NCBI GenBank assembly: GCA_030586765.1
Contig: JAUQZZ010000116.1
Location: 1-6,295, forward strand
Length of the DNA stretch: 6,295 nt
Direction of reading: 5' to 3'
Source: Candidatus Brocadiales bacterium
GTDB taxonomy: Bacteria > Planctomycetota > Brocadiia > Brocadiales > Bathyanammoxibiaceae
Under the pieces are notes generated by a model that was given only the letters and a program-made list of their open reading frames with translations, was not told where the DNA came from and did not search any database. The position numbers were made by a program, and so were the translations under genes. Of the stretch, positions 1 to 4,398 are shown piece by piece. Position 1 is the stretch's first letter. Each line of letters begins with the position of its first letter.

Positions 1-737
1 CCCATGAGTCCCTGAAGCCCTACCTCGTGGAGGAGACCTATGAGGTAATAGATGCCATAGATTCAGGGGAACCTGCAAAACTTAAGGAAGAGCTGGGGGA
101 CCTCCTGTTTCAGGTAATCTTTCATGCCCAGATTGCAAAGGAAAATAATGCCTTTGACATTGCCGGGGTCTTGAAGGGGTGTCTGGAGAAGATGACCTCC
201 AGGCACCCCCACGTATTTGGGGAGGTGGCAGGGCCACTCCCGCCTGAGTTGAAGACGGCAGAGGAGGTGTTAAGGGCGTGGCACAAGATAAAACACAAAG
301 AGTCCGGGGGGAAGGAGAAATCCATAATAGGAAGTCTGCCAAGACACATGCCTGCCTTACAGAAGGCATTCAAGGTACAGAAGAAGGCCGCCAGGGTAGG
401 GTTTGACTGGGAAAAGGTAGAGGACGTCATAGCCAAGATGGAGGAGGAGCTAAGAGAGGTAAGACAGGCCCTGGCCAAAATACAGGGGACAGGGGACAGG
501 GGACAGGGGGCAAGGGAACTGAAGGAGGAACTGGGAGACCTGCTTTTCGCCGCCGCAAACCTCTCCAGGTTCTTGAAGGTAAACCCTGAAGAGGCCCTGG
601 AAAAGGCGACAAAGAAATTTATAGAGCGTTTTAAACGTGTAGAGGCAGAACTGGCCGCCCGGGGGAAAGAGATAGGACACGCAAGTCTTGAGGAGATGGA
701 TAAAATCTGGGAAGATACGAAGAGGGCCGAAATGTAG
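1..737 (+). CDS. mazG: MazG nucleoside triphosphate pyrophosphohydrolase, 5' truncated by window edge
   Basis: MazG hydrolyses NTPs to NMP and pyrophosphate in the cytoplasm (house-cleaning of aberrant nucleotides; (p)ppGpp-related roles in some bacteria). The frame is open to the left edge: the first visible codons read (T)HESLKPYLVEETYEV, a conserved internal MazG segment, so the GTG at 27 is an internal Val and the true start lies outside. Both tandem MazG domains are visible: the first has VEETYEV plus EELGD (bases 87-101), then RHPHVFG; the second has VGFDWEKVEDV, MEEELREV and EELGD (525-539). These acidic EExxE/ExxD residues bind Mg2+. About 244 residues are visible against roughly 260 for the family, so only some 20-30 are missing. 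Oddity: between the acidic motifs of domain 2 lies a low-complexity insert, IQGTGDRGQGAREL, encoded by a heptamer array. The TAG stop falls inside a palindromic repeat. The 3' end is duplicated downstream. Confidence 0.95.
   Translation, partial: HESLKPYLVEETYEVIDAIDSGEPAKLKEELGDLLFQVIFHAQIAKENNAFDIAGVLKGCLEKMTSRHPHVFGEVAGPLPPELKTAEEVLRAWHKIKHKESGGKEKSIIGSLPRHMPALQKAFKVQKKAARVGFDWEKVEDVIAKMEEELREVRQALAKIQGTGDRGQGARELKEELGDLLFAAANLSRFLKVNPEEALEKATKKFIERFKRVEAELAARGKEIGHASLEEMDKIWEDTKRAEM
484..510 (+). repeat. G-rich heptamer array (AGGGGAC)x3 plus AGGGGG inside mazG
   Basis: Three exact AGGGGAC units (484-490, 491-497, 498-504) are followed by AGGGGG. The G runs at 485-488, 492-495, 499-502 and 506-510 are each separated by ACA, which is an ideal four-tetrad G-quadruplex pattern on the coding strand. 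Three heptamers make 21 nt, so the mazG frame is kept. The array encodes the Gly/Arg/Gln-rich insert between the acidic motifs of the second MazG domain. Confidence 0.9.
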
Positions 738-759
738 GGACAGACCTTCAGGTCTGTCC
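733..759 (+). repeat. Small palindromic element A (10-bp hairpin) overlapping the mazG stop
   Basis: It begins TGTAGGGACAG. A perfect 10-bp stem, GGACAGACCT (738-747) with AGGTCTGTCC (750-759), is separated by TC. The TAG at 735-737 inside the element is the mazG stop codon. No T-tract follows, so it is not a standard terminator. It matches element B (907-933) in inverted orientation, with compensated stem changes, which marks the two as members of one dispersed family. Confidence 0.85.
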
Positions 760-787
760 ATCTCCCAGTCACCCATAAAGGGAAAGA

Positions 788-847
788 TGTAGGGGCATAT
801 TGTCATGCCTTAGGCAGATTCGCCTTGGCGAACAATACGCCCCTACA
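788..847. repeat. 60-bp palindromic element with three-way-junction fold (MITE/REP-like)
   Basis: The outer arms TGTAGGGGCATATTG (788-802) and CAATACGCCCCTACA (833-847) are inverted repeats matching at 14 of 15 positions. The interior holds two further perfect hairpins: TGCC-TTA-GGCA (806-816) and TTCGCC-TT-GGCGAA (819-832). A single strand would fold as a three-way junction. No coding capacity and no T-tract. Being a non-autonomous mobile or REP-like element is inferred from its shape. Confidence 0.8.
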
Positions 848-906
848 GGTAGCCAATGACAGTTTGCTTTGTCCACCTATCCACCCTCAGGCAGACTCAC
901 CACAAA

Positions 907-933
907 GGACAGGGCTGAAGCCCTGTCCCTACA
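907..933 (-). repeat. Small palindromic element B, inverted relative of element A
   Basis: A perfect 10-bp stem, GGACAGGGCT (907-916) with AGCCCTGTCC (919-928), is separated by GA and followed by CTACA. On the minus strand it reads TGTAGGGACAGG..., the same as element A except for two stem positions on each side. It ends 4 bp before the duplicated mazG segment. Confidence 0.85.
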
Positions 934-937
934 CACT

Positions 938-1126
938 GCGGCGAACCTCTCCAGGTTCTTGAAGGTAAACCCTGAGGAGGCCCTGGAGAGGGCGACAAAG
1001 AAATTTATAGGGCGTTTTAAACGTGTAGAGGCAGAACTGGCCGCCCAGGGGAAAGAGATAGGACACGTAAGTCTTGAGGAGATGGATAAAATCTGGGAAG
1101 ATACGAAGAGGGCCGATAGGGAGTAG
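938..1126 (+). pseudogene. Duplicated 3' fragment of mazG (C-terminal about 60 codons)
   Basis: Bases 938-1116 align without gaps to 552-730 of mazG (constant offset 386). I count 8 mismatches in 179 bp, about 95.5% identity, 7 of them transitions. Four are synonymous; four change residues (K to R, E to G, R to Q, A to V). The frame stays open to a TAG at 1124-1126, ending in KRADRE where mazG ends in KRAEM. The fragment starts after the EELGD metal-binding motif of domain 2, so it cannot be a working enzyme. An open frame does reach back to an ATG at 869, but that stretch is element B translated and has no convincing SD. I read it as a remnant, not a gene. Confidence 0.85.
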
Positions 1127-1172
1127 GGGGTAGGGGGTAGGGAGTAGGGAGTAGTAAGATTGCTACCCCCTA
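1117..1172. repeat. TAGGGRG heptamer array with downstream inverted half
   Basis: Five heptamers: TAGGGAG (1117-1123), TAGGGGG twice (1124-1137), TAGGGAG twice (1138-1151), then TAG. The tract also fits a G-quadruplex pattern. CTACCCCCTA at 1163-1172 is the exact inverse complement of TAGGGGGTAG at 1131-1140, so a 10-bp stem is possible. The array starts exactly where homology between the two mazG copies ends. From here to 1213 no gene is visible. Confidence 0.8.
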
Positions 1173-1213
1173 ACACCCATGTAAAGATATCCAGTCAGAC
1201 GTGCAAGGACTTA

Positions 1214-1591
1214 TTAGATGTAACGCAAAATGTGGTAACGCTCCTCTCCGTGGTGTACAAAGGCAATAAACCGTACGTTGTTATTAACGTGGTCCTCCAG
1301 CATATTCTCCAGATAACTTGGGTCCATGGCCAGATCGGCGATGATTTCAAATAGCCAACGTTCAAACGGTAAGGCCAGGCATTCTAGCTCTACGTATGCC
1401 TCTTCCAGGGTAATTTTACCCTCCTTCCACCTATTTGCTACATCAACGATGGTTTTGTAGACCGTGTGAGAGGACGGAAAGACACAATAACGATACCTCT
1501 TCCCGTTAAGCATCTTGTCCTCTATTAGATAAGTCCCCTCATAAGCATTTTCCTGCCTATAATCAGGCTGATTCTTGAGCGTTTTTCCCAT
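1214..1591 (-). CDS. Uncharacterised 125-aa soluble protein, sigma-54 promoter upstream
   Basis: I do not recognise this family. The start is well supported: ATG at 1591-1589 is preceded on the minus strand by AGGAGG with a 10-nt spacer. The product begins MGKTLKNQPDYRQ and ends HGEERYHILRYI. It has no signal peptide and no membrane-length hydrophobic stretch. It is rich in charged and aromatic residues: a polar N-terminus (1-30), RYRYCVF around 33-39, a likely helical middle (VANRWKEGKITLEEAYVELE, about 50-70) and a Leu/Glu-rich segment (about 80-100). The two Cys are far apart, with no metal-binding pair. It is its own transcription unit: the amt terminator lies upstream at 1801-1836 and a sigma-54 element sits about 60 nt before the ATG. 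No terminator is visible downstream, only the heptamer repeats. A role in nitrogen physiology is inferred from promoter and neighbours alone. Confidence 0.8.
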   Translation of the reverse strand: MGKTLKNQPDYRQENAYEGTYLIEDKMLNGKRYRYCVFPSSHTVYKTIVDVANRWKEGKITLEEAYVELECLALPFERWLFEIIADLAMDPSYLENMLEDHVNNNVRFIAFVHHGEERYHILRYI

Positions 1592-1650
1592 GATGGCGGT
1601 ACCTCCTGTTTTTTTGTACCTAGATTCCCAGATCCCTTGCTAGATATTTT

Positions 1651-1666
1651 AGCAAATATAGTGCCA
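1651..1666 (-). promoter_or_regulatory. Sigma-54 (RpoN) -24/-12 promoter for the 125-aa gene
   Basis: The minus strand reads TGGCAC-TATAT-TTGCT, with GG and GC spaced by exactly 10 nt. This matches the TGGCACG-N4-TTGCW consensus at all but one position. Transcription would start near 1640, giving a leader of about 50 nt to the ATG at 1591. Confidence 0.75.
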
Positions 1667-1800
1667 CTAATCTCCAATAAAAGATAATCAGTATATCCTT
1701 TACCAAGATAGTCGTGAGGGGGGGTGGTCAGGAAGGGCAAAACGGCACCACGGGAAGGTCTATTTAACTGTGAGTCCAGGACTGCCAGGAGAATTAAGGT

Positions 1801-1836
1801 AAAGAAAAAAGGCCCGAGGGCGTCTATCCTCGGGCC
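1801..1836 (-). terminator. Rho-independent terminator of the glnK-amt operon
   Basis: The perfect 9-bp stem GGCCCGAGG (1811-1819) with CCTCGGGCC (1828-1836) has an 8-nt loop. On the minus strand it is followed by TTTTTTCTTT (plus 1801-1810). It lies 26 nt past the amt stop codon. Confidence 0.92.
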
Positions 1837-1862
1837 TGGGGGAAGGAGACCAAAAGGGTTGC

Positions 1863-3290
1863 CTAGTTGCCTGGGATCTCTATTTCCTCTTTTGGGGCCC
1901 TTACACCCATTCTCGTTATGCGCTCTATCTCAATCTGTGGGATTTCAACAGGATAGCATTCGAGACCATGTATAGATATGTCAACCCCCTCTAATTCTTC
2001 ATGCCTGGAAACCCGTAGCCCCACAGTATGTTTCAGGCCAAAGAATATGGCACAGCCACATGCAAGTGACCATGCCAGGGCAGAACCGGCGGCGATAACC
2101 TGGGCAATCATCTGTGAATGGGAACCGGTGATTAGACCTCTCACGTTCTGGTAACTCCCATCTGCAAAGATACCTAGTGCCAGAAGTCCCCACAGGCCAT
2201 TTGCGGCATGAACGGAGGTTGCCCCGAGGGGGTCATCAATCTTAAGTCCAGACTCCACAAGTTTCACCGTTCCCATCATTGCAAGGCCACCTATTAGACC
2301 TATCACTATTGCGGCCCATGTTGGGACGTACGCACACCCGGCCGTAATAGCTACCAAACCTGCCAAAGAACCGTTGCAGACCAACGGCAAATCAATCTTC
2401 TTAGTGGTAGCATAGTTAATTATGAGCACTATCATCGTCCCCGCCGCACCACCCAGGAACGAGTTAGTGGCCACTACGGATATCCTGAGGTCAGTAGCGG
2501 AGAGAGAACTACCGCAGTTATATCCTAACCACCCGAAGAATAGTAAAAGCGTACCAATCACCACGTAAGATAAGTTATGGCCAGCTATTGCCTTGGGCCT
2601 ACCGTCCCTCGTGTACTTTCCAATCCTTGGCCCTAATGCCCATGCCCCCAACAGGGCAAAGACCCCTCCTATCGTATGCACGGCGGCACAACCAGCAAAA
2701 TCCTTTGCACCGACACCAAAGGGGAGATGTTGTAGCCATCCTCCACCCCATATCCAGTGCCCGTAAATAGGATAGACCAGTGCTATAAAAATTACACTGT
2801 AAATTAAGAAAGGAAGGAACTTTATGCGTTCAGCTACCCCTCCGGCTATAATGGTCAGGGCAACGGTGGCGGCGGCCACCTGAAACACCCACATGAGCAT
2901 CGTGACCACATCGTAGGCGCCCCCCTGAAGGAGGAATCCGCTGTAACCAATAAGGGCATTGCCCTTCGTCAACTCTGCCATCTCGTCCGAGCCACCGAAC
3001 ATAAACGCAAAGCCACAGAGCCAGAAGACGAGTACCCCTATACAAGGGCCTATAAGACAATGACTTAGATAATTCAACATAGACCTGGGCCTTAGCAATC
3101 CCCCGAGGAAGGCAAAACCAGTCTGCATATAAAAAATCAGGAATGCGGCAAAGAGTACCCAGATGAAGTTGCTTGAATGTCTTAATCCTGCAACGCTGTC
3201 AGAATAGGTATTCGCACCGCTGGGGTCAGCGGCCTCTGCCAGGCTGATAGAATAAAGGAAAGTAAAGACTGCAAGAGTAAGTGTCCTCAC
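1863..3290 (-). CDS. amt: Divergent ammonium transporter (Amt/MEP/Rh family)
   Basis: Inner-membrane ammonium channel/transporter, 475 aa, with a likely signal peptide (residues 1-20, ending SLAEA) and about 11 hydrophobic spans from residue 41. The pore twin histidines are present: H205 (DFAGCAAVH; E. coli AmtB H168) and H361 (ATSVH; H318). So are the Asp at D197 (D160), W181 (W148), S261 (S219) and AERIKF. By motif alignment the periplasmic Phe gate is altered: F107 is A140 (FQVAA) and F215 is Y257 (GWLGYN). D313 is G356. The C-terminal tail keeps GLRVSRHEELEGVDISIHG, the segment that cross-talks with P-II in AmtB, then adds about 30 residues. Start: GTG at 3290, because AGGAG lies at ideal spacing; the ATG at 3292 is out of frame. 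It is the last gene of the operon after the P-II gene and the 32-aa peptide, whose TAG stop overlaps this SD. Transport is likely, but a sensor role is possible. Confidence 0.93.
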   Translation of the reverse strand: MRTLTLAVFTFLYSISLAEAADPSGANTYSDSVAGLRHSSNFIWVLFAAFLIFYMQTGFAFLGGLLRPRSMLNYLSHCLIGPCIGVLVFWLCGFAFMFGGSDEMAELTKGNALIGYSGFLLQGGAYDVVTMLMWVFQVAAATVALTIIAGGVAERIKFLPFLIYSVIFIALVYPIYGHWIWGGGWLQHLPFGVGAKDFAGCAAVHTIGGVFALLGAWALGPRIGKYTRDGRPKAIAGHNLSYVVIGTLLLFFGWLGYNCGSSLSATDLRISVVATNSFLGGAAGTMIVLIINYATTKKIDLPLVCNGSLAGLVAITAGCAYVPTWAAIVIGLIGGLAMMGTVKLVESGLKIDDPLGATSVHAANGLWGLLALGIFADGSYQNVRGLITGSHSQMIAQVIAAGSALAWSLACGCAIFFGLKHTVGLRVSRHEELEGVDISIHGLECYPVEIPQIEIERITRMGVRAPKEEIEIPGN

Positions 3291-3299
3291 ATTTTGCTC

Positions 3300-3398
3300 C
3301 TACATAAAAAGGGCCAAGACCAAGTTAAGGGTGGATAATAGAAAGGCTATCACCAGGAAAAGAGGGTCGCTAGCAACTAACTCTTTAAGCCTGCTCAT
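3300..3398 (-). CDS. 32-aa single-span membrane peptide between P-II and Amt genes
   Basis: This small gene runs from ATG (3398-3396) to TAG (3302-3300). It starts MSRLKELVASDP and continues with about 20 almost wholly hydrophobic residues, ending LALFM. That is one transmembrane helix with a short, basic, probably cytoplasmic N-terminus. GAGGAG lies 7 nt before the ATG. The start overlaps the end of the P-II gene by 14 nt, and its stop codon overlaps the SD of amt (ATG TAG GAGC). It therefore fills the P-II/Amt gap exactly and looks translationally coupled on both sides. Tiny membrane subunits beside transporters (KdpF, AcrZ) are a known theme. A role as an Amt or P-II partner is inferred; I recognise no family. 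Confidence 0.65.
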   Translation of the reverse strand: MSRLKELVASDPLFLVIAFLLSTLNLVLALFM

Positions 3399-3822
3399 GC
3401 TCAAACTCCTCAAGGACTCCTTTCTCTTTCCTGGACATCATTGAAACTATCCTTGCTACGGTTAAGGCTACGTTCCCCCTAGCCCCGTCACGGATACGCA
3501 CGGCCTCTTCAAGCGGTTCAATAAATATTATTCCATCCCCTTCCCGACCGGTTCGCGCCGTACCTAGAATTATTTCTACTAACCTGTCTATTTGTGCCCC
3601 TTCTGTTACTGCTACCTCAACCTTCGCCTTGGGCAGGAGGTGTTCGATGTATTTCCTCCCCCTCCAGTACGATACACGCGTCTCCGAACATGCACCCCTT
3701 ACTGGCGTTACCGTCATGCCTGCAAACCCTTCCTTTGCCAGGGCCACCTTCAAGGGGTCCACCTTCTCCATCCTCACAATGGCTACCACCTTCTTTAAAT
3801 TCATGCTTAGCCTTATCTCCAT
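3385..3822 (-). CDS. glnK: P-II family nitrogen regulatory protein, GlnK-like, divergent T-loop
   Basis: P-II trimers bind ATP/ADP and 2-oxoglutarate and, in the AmtB-GlnK pairing, plug the Amt pore through their T-loops. Family hallmarks: NLKKVVAIVR at the start, GMTVTPVRG (35-43), RGRKY with Y58 at the place of the uridylylated Tyr51, LPKAKVEVAV, ARTGREGDG and EEAVRIR (R109 and R111, nucleotide contacts). It is 145 aa against 112 for typical GlnB/GlnK, with about 6 extra N-terminal residues and a charged C-terminal tail. The T-loop is unusual: GFGRQKG becomes GACSETR with one residue deleted, so the Gln39 needed for Mg-ATP/2-oxoglutarate binding is missing, as is Lys40; Lys90 is Arg. Start choice is open: ATG 3822 has AGGAGG 13 nt upstream, whereas ATG 3804 matches the family start (MNLKKV) with weaker SD support. 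First gene of the operon; sigma-54 promoter upstream. Confidence 0.9.
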   Translation of the reverse strand: MEIRLSMNLKKVVAIVRMEKVDPLKVALAKEGFAGMTVTPVRGACSETRVSYWRGRKYIEHLLPKAKVEVAVTEGAQIDRLVEIILGTARTGREGDGIIFIEPLEEAVRIRDGARGNVALTVARIVSMMSRKEKGVLEEFEHEQA

Positions 3823-3826
3823 TTCC

Positions 3827-3860
3827 TTCTAAACCCCTCCTGCCATACATATCTCCTTAG
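3827..3860 (-). other. Possible five-codon leader minicistron before glnK
   Basis: On the minus strand AAGGAG (plus 3855-3860) precedes ATG (3846-3844) with good spacing. The ATG opens MAGGV and stops at TAG (3831-3829), 6 nt before the glnK ATG at 3822. Its SD is better spaced than that of glnK itself. Re-initiation or translational tuning is possible; chance is equally plausible. Confidence 0.3.
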
Positions 3861-3887
3861 GCACCTCAATAGTCCCATCTTGAAAGT

Positions 3888-3904
3888 GTAGAAAAGTCTT
3901 CTAC
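3888..3904 (-). other. Small hairpin in the glnK leader
   Basis: GTAGAA (3888-3893) pairs with TTCTAC (3899-3904) across a 5-nt loop. It lies in the leader between the predicted sigma-54 start (about 3944) and glnK. No T-tract, so not an evident attenuator. Confidence 0.3.
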
Positions 3905-3955
3905 CCAATCTATTCCCACTAGGGCTACAAACAATCCTTCTTGGTTGCGAAGACC

Positions 3956-3970
3956 GCAATTATTATGCCA
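3956..3970 (-). promoter_or_regulatory. Sigma-54 (RpoN) -24/-12 promoter for the glnK-amt operon
   Basis: The minus strand reads TGGCAT-AATAA-TTGC, with GG and GC exactly 10 nt apart. It differs from consensus at the last base of TGGCAC and the following G. The predicted start is near 3944, giving a leader of about 120 nt to ATG 3822. glnK-amt operons are classic sigma-54 targets, so context supports it. Confidence 0.7.
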
Positions 3971-4154
3971 CCAACTGCCCATCAAAAAATGTTTTGGATA
4001 ACATTAGTAATTACAATATGTTGCAACGTTAAAATTATATAGGCACCAATATTAACCAATAATAAACATTTCGGACAATATTGCACCACAAGTGTAGTTG
4101 TTTGTGTAATTTACTTTAAATACTAGACTTACAATAATCGGGAAAAAATGAGAA

Positions 4155-4172
4155 TGTGTTGTTTTTGACACA
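4155..4172. promoter_or_regulatory. Candidate upstream activator site, TGTGT-N8-ACACA
   Basis: The inverted repeat contains two overlapping TGT-N10-ACA matches, the pattern bound by NifA-type activators. It lies about 210 nt upstream of the predicted glnK transcription start. The match is short and occurs in AT-rich sequence, so it is a candidate only. Confidence 0.25.
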
Positions 4173-4358
4173 AATGCCCTTTTTACTGCACTCCAACTAT
4201 TCTGCTGTGGAAATTACTATGAAGATTTTGGCATAAATCATGTTATTGAGACACACAACAGGGTATGGTAAGACCATAAATACATAAACTTACGTGCCTG
4301 GTACCCAATTCTATGGCACTCTTTTTGATGGCTTGTTACCTGAACACAATTAGTTTTT

Positions 4359-4380
4359 TGTATAAACTGACCTCTCAGTT
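4359..4380 (+). promoter_or_regulatory. Weak promoter and inverted repeat just before the integrase
   Basis: TG-TATAAA at 4359-4366 resembles an extended -10 box without a clear -35. It overlaps a perfect inverted repeat, AACTGA-CCTC-TCAGTT (4365-4380), ending 18 nt before the ATG. This could be an operator or a leader hairpin. Confidence 0.3.
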
Positions 4381-4398
4381 CCTTGCTATCTGACTATT

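Larger units (their letters stand above)
3971..4398. promoter_or_regulatory. AT-rich gene-free regulatory region between glnK operon and integrase
   Basis: No gene, tRNA or CRISPR is visible in these 428 bases. The region holds short palindromes that could bind regulators: AATGTT-N6-AACATT (3988-4005, just upstream of the sigma-54 element), GTAATTAC (4007-4014), GTTGCAAC (4020-4027), TGTGT-N8-ACACA (4155-4172) and TATGGT-AAG-ACCATA (4264-4278). It is the expected place for an enhancer-binding-protein site of the glnK promoter. No exact NtrC site was seen. Confidence 0.4.

Noticed and set aside
27..737. GTG at 27 as the mazG start
   Set aside because: Conserved MazG residues (HESLKPYL) continue upstream in frame to the edge, so the gene is cut by the window.
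738..759. Element A as the mazG terminator
   Set aside because: The stem is strong but no T-tract follows, and it belongs to a dispersed repeat family.
869..1126. 85-aa plus-strand ORF as an intact gene
   Set aside because: Its first 23 codons are unrelated sequence including element B, the rest is the duplicated mazG tail without catalytic residues, and the ATG has no good SD.
484..1154. CRISPR array
   Set aside because: The repeats are 7-bp tandem units without spacers, and the palindromes are too few and irregular.
1160..1354. 64-aa plus-strand ORF
   Set aside because: It is opposite the better supported 125-aa gene and starts in repeat-derived sequence.
1525..1740. 71-aa minus-strand ORF
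   Set aside because: It overlaps the start of the 125-aa gene and its sigma-54 promoter in another frame, with no family resemblance or SD.
1724..1975. 83-aa plus-strand ORF
   Set aside because: It crosses the amt terminator and runs antisense into the amt coding region; its composition is that of translated hairpin sequence.
3594..3860. Plus-strand ORFs over the P-II gene
   Set aside because: Antisense shadows of glnK with low-complexity Pro/Ser composition.
4314..4330. Sigma-54-like TGGCAC-TCTTT-TTGAT upstream of the integrase
   Set aside because: The essential GC of the -12 box is GA; one invariant mismatch plus an implausible target makes chance more likely.
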